Shown: positions 26,616-34,865 of the stretch, piece after piece
How the letters are laid out: each line of letters opens with the position of its first letter
Position numbering within the stretch: the stretch's first letter is position 1
NCBI GenBank assembly: GCA_003149345.1
Contig: QFWI01000031.1
Coordinates: 1-64,000 of the forward strand
DNA: 64,000 nucleotides
DNA from: Vampirovibrio chlorellavorus
GTDB lineage: Bacteria; Cyanobacteriota; Vampirovibrionia; Vampirovibrionales; Vampirovibrionaceae
Direction of reading: 5' to 3'
Notes under the pieces: model-generated
The model's input: the letters and a program-made list of their open reading frames with translations, nothing else
Database searches by the model: none
Told to the model about the DNA's origin: nothing
Translations under genes and position numbers: made by a program

Positions 26616-27002
26616 TCAGCCATCTGTGGAGAAAGCGTTTTCGAGGTGCAGGATTTCTGCCGGTTTATGATTACCGGGGAAAAAGACACTGAGCAGATCG
26701 AAACGAACGCTACTTTCGGCGTGACCGGGATGAGCGGCCAAATAGGCTTCCGCCAGGTGGAGCATTCGTTGCACCTTCTTGGAGTGAATGGCCTGAAGCG
26801 GGCTTTCCAGAAACCGGGTTTTGCGGGTTTTAACCTCCACAAAGACCAGCACGTCCAAAACAGGATCATAAACAATGAGGTCAATCTCTCCCAACCTACC
26901 ACTACGCCAATTACAGGCTTCCACACGAAAGCCCTTGGTTTTAAGGAAGGATTGCGCGATTTCTTCGCCCCGGCTACCGGTTCGATGAGAGGAGATAGTC
27001 AT
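26616..27002 (-). CDS. yraN: YraN / UPF0102 family protein
   Basis: 128 residues. GSRGEEIAQSFLKTKGFRV, NWRSGRLGEIDLIVYD and LVFVEVKTRK show the restriction-endonuclease-like core E ... E-I-D ... E-V-K of UPF0102. It is presumably a nuclease acting on DNA or its junctions, but its cellular role is not settled. The C-terminal tail (residues 95-128) is less typical. Confidence 0.9.
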   Translation of the reverse strand: MTISSHRTGSRGEEIAQSFLKTKGFRVEACNWRSGRLGEIDLIVYDPVLDVLVFVEVKTRKTRFLESPLQAIHSKKVQRMLHLAEAYLAAHPGHAESSVRFDLLSVFFPGNHKPAEILHLENAFSTDG

Positions 27003-27077
27003 AGAAAAGATAATACAGCAATTAGGCCCTAACTGGCCCTGTAAGCGTTTGGCCCTTGCTGTCTGCCTTGAAGGAGC

Positions 27078-27407
27078 TTAACCGAAGGTCTTGAATGTGG
27101 ATTCGATGTTTTTCCCAATCACCTTTCGAACCGCGTCAATTTCGGTTTGAACCGCTTCACGCTGGGTATCTACCCTTCTTAACTGAAGCTCCAGGGACTT
27201 ATCAATGGCCTGAATGGCCGCCACCCGAGCCTGAAGCTGCTGCGCCTCTGGCCCTTCCGGTTCCAGGTTGGAGGCAATGGTAAACAGGGCTCCGGTCACG
27301 TTTGCCAACTGCATGCGAGCCTGGTTGATAAATTGCCCTTGTATCTCCAGATCACTTTTCCGGGCGGTGAGTGTCATGTATCTGGCTTGACTTGCTGCAA
27401 AACCCAT
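27078..27407 (-). CDS. Small coiled-coil protein of unknown function
   Basis: 109 residues, almost all helical: MGFAASQARYMTLTARKSDL begins a long amphipathic helix and a second covers residues 60-100. AAAGGAG lies five bases before ATG 27407. No family is named with confidence. A perfect AT palindrome about 100 bp upstream may regulate it. Confidence 0.7.
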   Translation of the reverse strand: MGFAASQARYMTLTARKSDLEIQGQFINQARMQLANVTGALFTIASNLEPEGPEAQQLQARVAAIQAIDKSLELQLRRVDTQREAVQTEIDAVRKVIGKNIESTFKTFG

Positions 27408-27506
27408 TTGTTTCTCCTTTATAGAGAGATTGGACTCAGCCTATCCAAAATGCTTTATAAATATATAAAGGAGAATTGAACTGTAGTATTGATCGATATC
27501 TTATGA

Positions 27507-27526
27507 TTGTTAAAATATTTTAACAA
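27507..27526. promoter_or_regulatory. Perfect 20-bp AT palindrome
   Basis: TTGTTAAAATATTTTAACAA is fully self-complementary. It lies 100 bp upstream of the 27407 start in otherwise non-coding DNA, as an operator would. With an eight-T run at 27531-27538 it could also act as a weak terminator, but its stem has no G or C beyond two G/C pairs. Confidence 0.4.
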
Positions 27527-27589
27527 TATATTTTTTTTGCATCAGGGCACGGATTTTCAAGAGGCCCCAAGACACCGTCAGTAAAGAAG

Positions 27590-28261
27590 TTAATCGTTGC
27601 GTGAAATCTTGCCCGCCCCGCTATCAATGGTTTGCCGGGTGGAAATTGGCACAGTGTAGTCTGGATCCACCATCAGGTTCAACATAATCTCCTCATCCTT
27701 GCTCAGGCTGGGGAAAGAAACACCAACCTGATGTTCAAAAGTCTGCCAGTCGTATTGGATGTGCTTGATCAGGCCCCGAAGGACGCAGTCCTCCCCTTTA
27801 CAGTTGAATTTAAACTGATACGACTGGCCAATGGTCAGCTTTAGCATGGCCCGCTGGGCCGCGTAACGCAGGGCCAGACCGCTGGCAGTGCCATTAACCG
27901 CCAAAAACAGGGTTTGGGAATCGACCAGCAATACTGGAAAATCAACCATTCTGCGAGGTTGTTGACGACGATCCGGGTGGGTGGATTTTTGAATGGGGGT
28001 ACACACGTGGATCAATTGATGGTCTGCTTCTTCAATCTTCAGCACGGTGACCGAGACGGTATCAAAACTCCGGGCCGTCTCCCCATAGGAAGGCAAGTCC
28101 ATATAAATGCGCGTGCCAAGGGGAACCTGATGATCGCCCCGCTTTTTGGAGCTGAGAACCAGACGGACTTCTTGATTGTTGGCCTCAATAATATCCAGAT
28201 AACAAGCGGCAAAGACGTTCTTGTTAATCTGAAAGCGACCTTTACTGATTGCTTTGCTCAC
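27590..28261 (-). CDS. PilZ-domain protein
   Basis: 223 residues. A YcgR-like N-terminal region (about 1-100) is followed by the c-di-GMP signature DRRQQPRRMVDFPVLL (R-x4-R type, near residue 106) and NGTASG in place of the usual D/N-x-S-x-x-G. It probably binds c-di-GMP and controls motility or surface behaviour. No flagellar or pilus gene lies nearby. It is divergent from the 28596 gene. Confidence 0.8.
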   Translation of the reverse strand: MSKAISKGRFQINKNVFAACYLDIIEANNQEVRLVLSSKKRGDHQVPLGTRIYMDLPSYGETARSFDTVSVTVLKIEEADHQLIHVCTPIQKSTHPDRRQQPRRMVDFPVLLVDSQTLFLAVNGTASGLALRYAAQRAMLKLTIGQSYQFKFNCKGEDCVLRGLIKHIQYDWQTFEHQVGVSFPSLSKDEEIMLNLMVDPDYTVPISTRQTIDSGAGKISRND

Positions 28262-28595
28262 TCCGTTGGCCTGTTGGGATTGGGAACACTAAAAAAGCTC
28301 AGTCTTAACCATACTACCATACTTGGCATGGCCCGATCGGCGGCACTCTCTTGCTATTACCCGAACAGACACTTGTTCTTTTCAAAGCATGGGGCTTACA
28401 ATAATTATAAACCGCCGACTGTGACTCATTTCCTGTTTTATAATCCCTGCCCCGCCCATAATCACCAGAGATTTGGCCGGGGCGCATCACTGATAATTTT
28501 TAACGGTTACCCATCATTAATTTTGTGGGGATTTCGGAACAACTTGGGTTTAGAAACAGTCCTCTCTATAGTAATAGGAAGGGTGCTTGAAGCTG
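28262..28595. promoter_or_regulatory. Divergent promoter region
   Basis: 334 bp between the PilZ gene and the secreted-repeat gene. GCCCCGCC near 28451 and GGCCGGGGC near 28477 could form a stem. No other signal is supported. AGGAAGGG ahead of 28596 is the ribosome site. Confidence 0.35.
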
Positions 28596-29837
28596 ATGAT
28601 GCAGAGACGCTATTTTGGGCTCCAGCTCTTTTTTGGGGTTGTGTTGACCGTGTTCATGGCCTCCGCACCGGTAATGGCCGCTCCAGCCCAAGGGAGTACC
28701 CAGACGGTACAGACTTTGGAGACGACCCTGTTTGCGGTGCAATACGATCAGGATCCACTGGAGACGCGCGTAGGTCGACTGGAAGAAACCGTCTTTGGCC
28801 AGCGGCAAAGCGGTACACTGGATGGCCGCATTGAAAAACTAAAAATCGCTTTATCGCCCAGTACTTTGGGGCCCTTATCGGCACAGCCTAAAAATCCGGT
28901 AACCACGCCTAAAGCCAAAGACAGTCAGCTGACGGTGGCTCCCACTAAGGCAACGGCTGGTAACACGGGCAAGAAAACACCGCTCAACCGAACGCCCGCC
29001 TCGAATACGGTAACCCGAACCACGTCGCCTGCGCCTGCAGCCGGGGAAAGCGACTATCCCACCATCAGCCAGATGGAACTGAAACTGTTCGGGAAATCCT
29101 ACCTACAGGAAGATATCACCGTGCGACTGGCCCGTTTGGAAAAAGAGGTCTTCAAAGTGCCCCAGACCGGTGCCTTGTCCGATCGCATGGACAACCTGCA
29201 ACTGGTGGTGCTGGGAGATACCGGCGTGGCCCCCCCACCTTCCACCGTAATTCCTTACATTGCGGGCAGCAACAATGTGGGTGCCCCCACGGGCCCTTAC
29301 TCCACCTATACACCACCGCCTTATGGCCAAATGGGTAACGGATACCCTCCCCCGCCAGCCTATGGGGCCCCAAGTCAACCGGGTTATTATCCCGGTTCCC
29401 AAGTGGCCACGGGCAATGGTTCAGTGTATGGAAACCCGCCGTTTCCCGGGCAGCCTGTGCCCGGCAATTACCAGCCACAAACTTATGGCATGAGTACCGG
29501 CGAACAACAGACCAGCTACCAGCCGGTGATGGCCGCTCCGGGCATGGGTGGCAGCGGGCAGGTTTCTCCTGACTTACTGGCAGCCATGGATGAAGTAGAA
29601 AAGCAGGTACTGGGTCACACCTACCCCAGTGAGCCGGTTAACAACCGCCTGGATCGCCTGGAAGCCAGAGTTTTTCATACCACCTCCCCCGAAATGGAAC
29701 CCAATGAGCGGGTGCAACGGGTGATCGCGGTGGCCTCTGCCGGAGGGGCTCCTTCATCTCCCAAGGCCAAGGCCAAGTCCACTTTTCAGAATTTACTGCC
29801 CATCATCCTGACCATTTTGCCCTTAATCCTGCTTTAG
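28596..29837 (+). CDS. Secreted protein with three R-L-x-R-L-E repeats and a Pro/Gly/Tyr linker
   Basis: About 413 residues with a Sec signal peptide ending in APVMA-AP. Three copies of a 50-residue unit are visible: about 40-90 (LETRVGRLEETVFG), 160-210 (VRLARLEKEVF) and 333-380 (NNRLDRLEARVF). Between the second and third lies a 110-residue Pro/Gly/Tyr-rich linker. The C-terminus is hydrophobic (LLPIILTILPLILL). The family is not named here. Envelope location is inferred from signal peptide and tail. Start could be TTG 28587 or ATG 28596/28599. Confidence 0.75.
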   Translation: MMQRRYFGLQLFFGVVLTVFMASAPVMAAPAQGSTQTVQTLETTLFAVQYDQDPLETRVGRLEETVFGQRQSGTLDGRIEKLKIALSPSTLGPLSAQPKNPVTTPKAKDSQLTVAPTKATAGNTGKKTPLNRTPASNTVTRTTSPAPAAGESDYPTISQMELKLFGKSYLQEDITVRLARLEKEVFKVPQTGALSDRMDNLQLVVLGDTGVAPPPSTVIPYIAGSNNVGAPTGPYSTYTPPPYGQMGNGYPPPPAYGAPSQPGYYPGSQVATGNGSVYGNPPFPGQPVPGNYQPQTYGMSTGEQQTSYQPVMAAPGMGGSGQVSPDLLAAMDEVEKQVLGHTYPSEPVNNRLDRLEARVFHTTSPEMEPNERVQRVIAVASAGGAPSSPKAKAKSTFQNLLPIILTILPLILL

Positions 29838-29905
29838 GGAGAAATGCCTGCTTAAGGATCATTTTCACGGAAGGGGATTTGGCAGAAGATAAGCACATGT
29901 GATGA

Positions 29906-30481
29906 ATGGACAGCGGTGGAGTCATGGCCCTCAGGAGTGAACGCGTACAATCGAAACGACGCCTGTGGATTTCCTCGCCGCAGGGGGCCTGGTGCCTGGA
30001 AAGTGGAGAGGACGCTATAATCAGCCTGAATTGGCAGGGAGAAACATCAACAGTCCCGCCTGGAATTTTCGAACAACCGGAAACGGCGCTGGAACATCAG
30101 ACTCTGGCCCTTTTACATCGCTATTTTCAAGGGGAGACCGTTGCCTTTGACTCGCTGCCGCTGCAACTGACCGGAACACCGTTTCAGCAGGCGGTCTGTA
30201 AAGCGCTGGCCGACATTCCCTACGGGGAAACCCGTTCCTACCAGTGGATGGCAGAACGAGTGGGCAGACCCAGGGCCACCCGTGCCGTGGGTGGTGCCCT
30301 GGGATATAATCCATTGCCCGTTATCCTTCCCTGTCACCGGGTTATTACCAGCGCGGGTGGCCTGGGAGGGTTCATGAGTGGCCGGGGCACGGACGCTTTG
30401 GGCCTAAAGGCAGGCTTGCTGGCTTTGGAAGGGACGACCTTAGGTGTGGTCAGTCCCTTGGCGGTCTTGAATAAAGGTTGA
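29906..30481 (+). CDS. ogt: Methylated-DNA-protein-cysteine methyltransferase
   Basis: 191 residues. The C-terminal domain has FQQAVCKALADIPYGETRSY (helix-turn-helix), the acceptor Cys in VILPCHRVITSAG, and GGLGGFMSG. It removes O6-alkyl groups from guanine in a single suicidal step. The end of the gene overlaps the convergent subtilase gene by 148 bp. ATG 29906 is taken; ATG 29924 is an alternative. Confidence 0.92.
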   Translation: MDSGGVMALRSERVQSKRRLWISSPQGAWCLESGEDAIISLNWQGETSTVPPGIFEQPETALEHQTLALLHRYFQGETVAFDSLPLQLTGTPFQQAVCKALADIPYGETRSYQWMAERVGRPRATRAVGGALGYNPLPVILPCHRVITSAGGLGGFMSGRGTDALGLKAGLLALEGTTLGVVSPLAVLNKG

Positions 30482-33400
30482 CCCTTTAAAAAGCTTTTAC
30501 CGCCGGACAACTCACGATCAGCCGGGGGCCTGAGTCTCAAACCGATGGCTTCCAGCTCATCTGGCGATGACTGAGACGGCTTGGAAAAGAGCGTTTGCCA
30601 TTTTTTTTTCATCGGTGTGGGGGAAGTCTCCATGTCCTCGGACGGATGAGGCCGCCACGGCAATGAGGCCTGTGCGGCTTTGGGGCCATCTTGACGGTCG
30701 GTATGGCTTGCTTTTTCAGGGCCAGACTGACCGGAACTCCCGCTGGCACTGTCACTGTCGTGACTGTCCAGTTTCCGCTTACGGGCAGCCTGACCATAGC
30801 TGGCGGCCAGTTTCACCGCCGCTTGCGGGTCAACCACCCCGTGTCCCTGTTCGGAACGGGGGACATCAGGAAGCGGCACGGCGGTTTGCTTCAGAATTCC
30901 CCGTAAATCCGCCGGACTGAGATTGGGATTTTTTTGCAGCATCAGGCTCAGCAGGCCACTGACATAGGGGCTAGCGAAGGAGGTGCCGTTCACCAGCATC
31001 TTGGGATTCCCTTTGTAGGGATCCCAGCTGTAGACCATCATATCGGCGCCCGGGGCCAGTACGGTGGGAACCAATTTGGTGTTCAGGCTGTCTCCCCGGC
31101 TGCTGAAGTCGGCAATGCGGTGTTGGGCCCGGTTGTGATCATCCCCCTGGGTGTTTAAGGCCCCGGCCAGAATAACCTTGTCCAGAATATAATCGACCGT
31201 CTTGGCGTCTTCCCGGGTCAACTTGTCCAAGTCCAGCCCAAAAACACTGAGGGTGCCCACTTTTGGAAAGGCCATGCCTTCGCCCTCGTTTCCAGCGGCG
31301 AACACCATCTGAATCCCGGCCTTTTCCGCCAGATCCACCACTTTTTTGTAATCCCGCAGAATGTCTCGAACCTCTTTGTGCAGGATGGCGTTGGGGTTAC
31401 TGAAGCCCCAGGAGTTGTTGATGACCCGGATATCGTTTTCTCCCCGCAGTTTGCCTTCAATCATTTTCTTGTAGACGGCCATCACGTCTTTGGCCTGAAA
31501 ATCCGGCCATTTGTCAGAGAACACCATGGCATCCGGGGCCACCCCTTTCAGCTTCCCATTGGCCGCCGCCGTGGTCATGACCATAGTGGGGTGCGCATGC
31601 TCCGGTTCTTCGGCGTTGGCAGGCAGTTTGACCCGATCCTGAAAGGCCTCCCCATTCTCAGGATCCACATAGCCCCCGTCCACAATGGCCATTTGAACGC
31701 CTTTACCGGTCACCCCCTGCTGGTGCAATTGCTCAATCCCCAAGCCAGGGTGAATCATCGACCGAATCAGGGGATGATCCTCGTGATCCGTTTCCAACCC
31801 ATGATCGTTACTCAAAAAGGCTGAAAGGGCCTGCCTGCGAAAATTGGGATCCGGGGTTCTCTCCACGAAGTCCTTAATGTCTTTCACCCCGCCTTTAAGC
31901 TGATACAAGGCGTTGGCCGCCTTGATTCGCACGGATCGCATGGCGCGACTGGTCGTGGGGGTTTCCATCAGCCGAACCAACTTGACCCGGGCCTGCCGGA
32001 TTTGTTCATCCGAGGCATTTTGATTGGCGTGTGGGGCCAGCTGGGCCAAAGGTTCCGGGGCGAAGTTTTTCAGCACGGCGTCGTCCAAGGCGTCCGCCAC
32101 CACGTCGAGGGCTTCCGAATGCCCGATGTCACCCAGAGCGGCCAGCGTGTTCAGTCGAACGTTGGCGGCAGCGCTGGCTGGATTTCCCCGGTAGCTGAGG
32201 TCAGCGTCCCAGTCGATTTTGCCCTTGAGGGGATCTCGGGTACGTTCCTTCAAATACCCCAGACTGCCCTCGTCTTGCAGCAGCCCCAGAATGCGAATGG
32301 CCAGCATTTGGGCCACCGGCGATTTCTCGGTTTCGGCCAGCCGGGTCAAGAAGGGGCGCAGCCCTTTACTTTGTCCGCTCAGGATCTTTTGAAGGCTGGG
32401 ATTGGGGGTAAGCCCCGAATTCAACCTCAGAAAGTCAGCGCTGTTTTGGGGATTGAGTTGCTGGTAGATCCCGGGCTCAGGGAGGGCTTTCCGTAAGGCC
32501 TTTTCTTCTTCTAGGCTGATGGAGGGGTGTTTCCCACTGCGCAGAATGTCGAGTAGCTGGTGCTGGGTGTCCACTTGACGTTCGCTCTCGCTTTTTTTGC
32601 GATCCGCTTGCAGCACCGTAAAGACCGCATTCAGCAAACCGGCCTGCTGGGCCCCGTTCATGCGGATATGCTTGCTGTCGGCCAGCATAATGGCCGAGGC
32701 AATGGCCTGAGGGTCCTGTTGGAACACCCACAGCTGGGTGGCCGTCAAGCGCAGGGCCTCCAGGTCTTCCGCCGAACGGGCCGGGGGTTTGACCGCCAAG
32801 ACTTTGATGGCCGCTAGGGCTTGCGCTCGGGTTTGCAAGGACACGCTTTCAGCCGCTGGCCCCTGAGTCATCATCCCCAGCACCAGTAAAGCCACCTGTC
32901 GTGTTTCCACATCATAATCGCTGTGCAAAGCCCGGTTGCTGAGGGCTTCGATGAACTCATCCCCGTTCTCAGCCACTTGTTCCAGAAATTTGACATAGCT
33001 TTTCAGCCCATTGGGATTGAAGCCCCCCATCAGTTCCAGGAAGGTTTTGGGCTTGAGCAACTCCATGGTTTTTTGCTGGGCCGCCAGATCCCTGGCGTGA
33101 ACCAGGCTCTTCAGCGCCGCTTTGCGGATTTCAGGGTCTCGGGCGTACAGGTTGGGGTAGATATCGCTGTTGTAATTCAGTCCGTTGCGGTGCCGCAACA
33201 GCTTGAGGGCTTTGGCCTTAATGGCCGGATTGTCATTGAGCAGGGCCAGTTTTAAGGCCGCCGTGGTCGCTTTATCATTCTGAAGGGCCAAGGCGTCCAT
33301 CAAGCCGGATAACAGCTCGGTGCCAAACTGGGCCTGTTTTTCTCTCAAAATGGCAATCTGGGCCAGAGCGTCCAGCAAGTCAATGGTTTGCCCTTGCGGG

Positions 33401-34305
33401 GTCTTCAGGAGTACCTTTTTTTTCATGGCCTCCAGCTCGCTTCTGGGAATCTCCGCCAGTAACTCAGAGGCTGGACGCTGGTACTTCTTCTCCAGTGATT
33501 TCTGAAATTCTTCCTCGGCCAGTTCCGTGGCCCGAATCATCTGCTGCACTTCCCCGTCGTTCATCAAGGTGGTGCCGATGGTGTTTTGATACTCCGCTTG
33601 CAGGGCTTTGCGGCCCAGTTTGGTATTCAGCCTGCCGATGCCAGTCAGCAATGTTTTCAATTCCGTCATGCGGTCTTTTCGGGCTTTGGCCTCCGGCTGG
33701 CGCTCGGCAAACGGAAGACTGAGGGTTGGCCGGGCCAAACGTTCCGCCATTTCCGACTTGCGGCGCTGGTAATTTTCCAGCAACACGTCGCTCAGTTCGG
33801 TCACGGTGTAGCTGTCGGGATTGGTTCCGCTGCCAATGACGCTGATGGCTTCCGCAACAGCGGTGCGAACCTCGATGTCTTCCTGATCATCATTCAGCAA
33901 GTCCACCAGGACAGGGAGAGCCTCAATGCTACCGGCCCTGCCCAGAATTTCAGCGATGGCGGCCTTCTCTTCAGGATTATCACTGTCTTGCAAGGTCTGG
34001 ATGAAGTCCCGTTCCAGCGCTTTGCACGAGCGCGGCAGTCTGTGCTTGGCGGGAGACAGGGAGCGGCTGGGCGTCACACTGGTGGTCGGGGTGGATTCGG
34101 TCCGCAGACTGCCCCCATCCGATGACGCCTCTGTGAATCCCGATGACGCCGCCGTCAATCGGGCCGGTCGGATGAACCGATCCTCTGGAGACAACAATGC
34201 TGGCAGATACTCCCAAGCGGGCGGGGCAGCAGCAGCAGCCTTTTCTTTTTCTTTGTTATTTAAACGAGTAAAAAAGTTTCCGCCCGAAAATTGCACGGAT
34301 CGCAT
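30334..34305 (-). CDS. HEAT-repeat plus subtilisin-like (S8) protease fusion
   Basis: 1323 residues. Residues 1-90 are Ser/Ala-rich with no signal peptide. About 90-850 are helical with HEAT-type units (AAIAEILGRAGSIEALPVL, AVAEAISVIG, RLNTLAALGDIGHSEAL). About 860-1190 form a subtilase: Asp in VQMAIVDGGY (near 872), His in PEHAHPTMV (near 903), Asn region INNSWGF, VFAAGNEG, and Ser in NGTSFASPYVSG (near 1108). The last 130 residues are basic and Pro-rich. The catalytic triad is intact. Fusion with a large N-terminal HEAT scaffold is unusual. The C-terminal 49 codons overlap ogt on the other strand. Confidence 0.88.
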   Translation of the reverse strand: MRSVQFSGGNFFTRLNNKEKEKAAAAAPPAWEYLPALLSPEDRFIRPARLTAASSGFTEASSDGGSLRTESTPTTSVTPSRSLSPAKHRLPRSCKALERDFIQTLQDSDNPEEKAAIAEILGRAGSIEALPVLVDLLNDDQEDIEVRTAVAEAISVIGSGTNPDSYTVTELSDVLLENYQRRKSEMAERLARPTLSLPFAERQPEAKARKDRMTELKTLLTGIGRLNTKLGRKALQAEYQNTIGTTLMNDGEVQQMIRATELAEEEFQKSLEKKYQRPASELLAEIPRSELEAMKKKVLLKTPQGQTIDLLDALAQIAILREKQAQFGTELLSGLMDALALQNDKATTAALKLALLNDNPAIKAKALKLLRHRNGLNYNSDIYPNLYARDPEIRKAALKSLVHARDLAAQQKTMELLKPKTFLELMGGFNPNGLKSYVKFLEQVAENGDEFIEALSNRALHSDYDVETRQVALLVLGMMTQGPAAESVSLQTRAQALAAIKVLAVKPPARSAEDLEALRLTATQLWVFQQDPQAIASAIMLADSKHIRMNGAQQAGLLNAVFTVLQADRKKSESERQVDTQHQLLDILRSGKHPSISLEEEKALRKALPEPGIYQQLNPQNSADFLRLNSGLTPNPSLQKILSGQSKGLRPFLTRLAETEKSPVAQMLAIRILGLLQDEGSLGYLKERTRDPLKGKIDWDADLSYRGNPASAAANVRLNTLAALGDIGHSEALDVVADALDDAVLKNFAPEPLAQLAPHANQNASDEQIRQARVKLVRLMETPTTSRAMRSVRIKAANALYQLKGGVKDIKDFVERTPDPNFRRQALSAFLSNDHGLETDHEDHPLIRSMIHPGLGIEQLHQQGVTGKGVQMAIVDGGYVDPENGEAFQDRVKLPANAEEPEHAHPTMVMTTAAANGKLKGVAPDAMVFSDKWPDFQAKDVMAVYKKMIEGKLRGENDIRVINNSWGFSNPNAILHKEVRDILRDYKKVVDLAEKAGIQMVFAAGNEGEGMAFPKVGTLSVFGLDLDKLTREDAKTVDYILDKVILAGALNTQGDDHNRAQHRIADFSSRGDSLNTKLVPTVLAPGADMMVYSWDPYKGNPKMLVNGTSFASPYVSGLLSLMLQKNPNLSPADLRGILKQTAVPLPDVPRSEQGHGVVDPQAAVKLAASYGQAARKRKLDSHDSDSASGSSGQSGPEKASHTDRQDGPKAAQASLPWRPHPSEDMETSPTPMKKKWQTLFSKPSQSSPDELEAIGLRLRPPADRELSGGKSFLKGQPLFKTAKGLTTPKVVPSKASKPAFRPKASVPRPLMNPPRPPALVITR

Positions 34306-34455
34306 ACGAATAAACCCCCTCTAAATGTGCCTATCGTTTATTTTTAAGAATGAAACCCAAAGATCCCCTGGTGACGGGGTAACCCTTACAAAAACTCATC
34401 CCATATCCTGTTGAGCAAATAAACTACCATAGTTTAAAAAACAATGCAAACGCGA

Positions 34456-34486
34456 TTGTTAAAATATAGCTAGACCATGCTATCTT
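34456..34486 (+). promoter_or_regulatory. Promoter of the candidate 6S-like RNA
   Basis: TTGTTA (34456-34461) and an extended -10 TGCTATCTT (34478-34486) are 19 bp apart. Initiation about seven bases on would fall at 34490-34493, where the terminal stem of the candidate RNA starts. Confidence 0.5.
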
Positions 34487-34487
34487 C

Positions 34488-34631
34488 GGCGCAAATCCCC
34501 CTGAGCCCATGCGGTGTGGGTAGGTGAATGCGTGGAAGGCCTTTTCTTGCAGGTGCAGTCAGCGGTCAGCAGGCCTCGCCGCTCTTTGGGAGAAAGCCCC
34601 TGAACACAGCGACTGATGAAAGATGTGCGAG
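34488..34631 (+). ncRNA. ssrS: Candidate structured RNA, 6S-like
   Basis: The ends CGCAAATC (34490-34497) and GATGTGCG (34622-34629) pair in seven of eight positions. Inside are CCCTGAGCC (34499-34507), GGGTAGGTG (34518-34526) and GAGAAAGCC followed by CCTGAACACAGCGAC (34590 on), resembling conserved parts of 6S RNA. AAGGCC can pair with GGCCT in the interior. 6S RNA binds sigma-70 holoenzyme. At about 144 nt it is shorter than most 6S RNAs. Identification is by eye, so the symbol is tentative. Confidence 0.42.
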
Positions 34632-34699
34632 ATTGTGACAGAAATTTTAATTCCCCTCTTGTAATCCGGGAGAGGTCACGTTATAACATTAAAACCCAA

Positions 34700-34775
34700 G
34701 GGGCATTGGCGCAGTTGGTAGCGCGCTTCAATGGCATTGAAGAGGTCAGGAGTTCGAATCTCCTATGCTCCACCA
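34700..34775 (+). tRNA. tRNA-Ala (anticodon GGC)
   Basis: 76 nt including encoded CCA. Acceptor GGGGCAT pairs with ATGCTCC (one G-T), D-arm GCGCAGTTGGTAGCGC, anticodon stem CTTCA/TGAAG around loop ATGGCAT, T-arm AGGAGTTCGAATCTCCT. Confidence 0.97.
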
Positions 34776-34788
34776 AGTTTCACCAAAG

Positions 34789-34820
34789 CCGAATTCCTCT
34801 CAGGGATTTCGGTTTTTTGG
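34789..34820 (+). terminator. Terminator after tRNA-Ala
   Basis: CCGAATTCC pairs with GGGATTTCGG (one mismatch), followed by TTTTTTGGTTTTT. It begins 14 bases after the tRNA. Confidence 0.8.
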
Positions 34821-34865
34821 TTTTTGGAATCATTCTAATTCGAACCGATAGAGGGCACAAAATCC

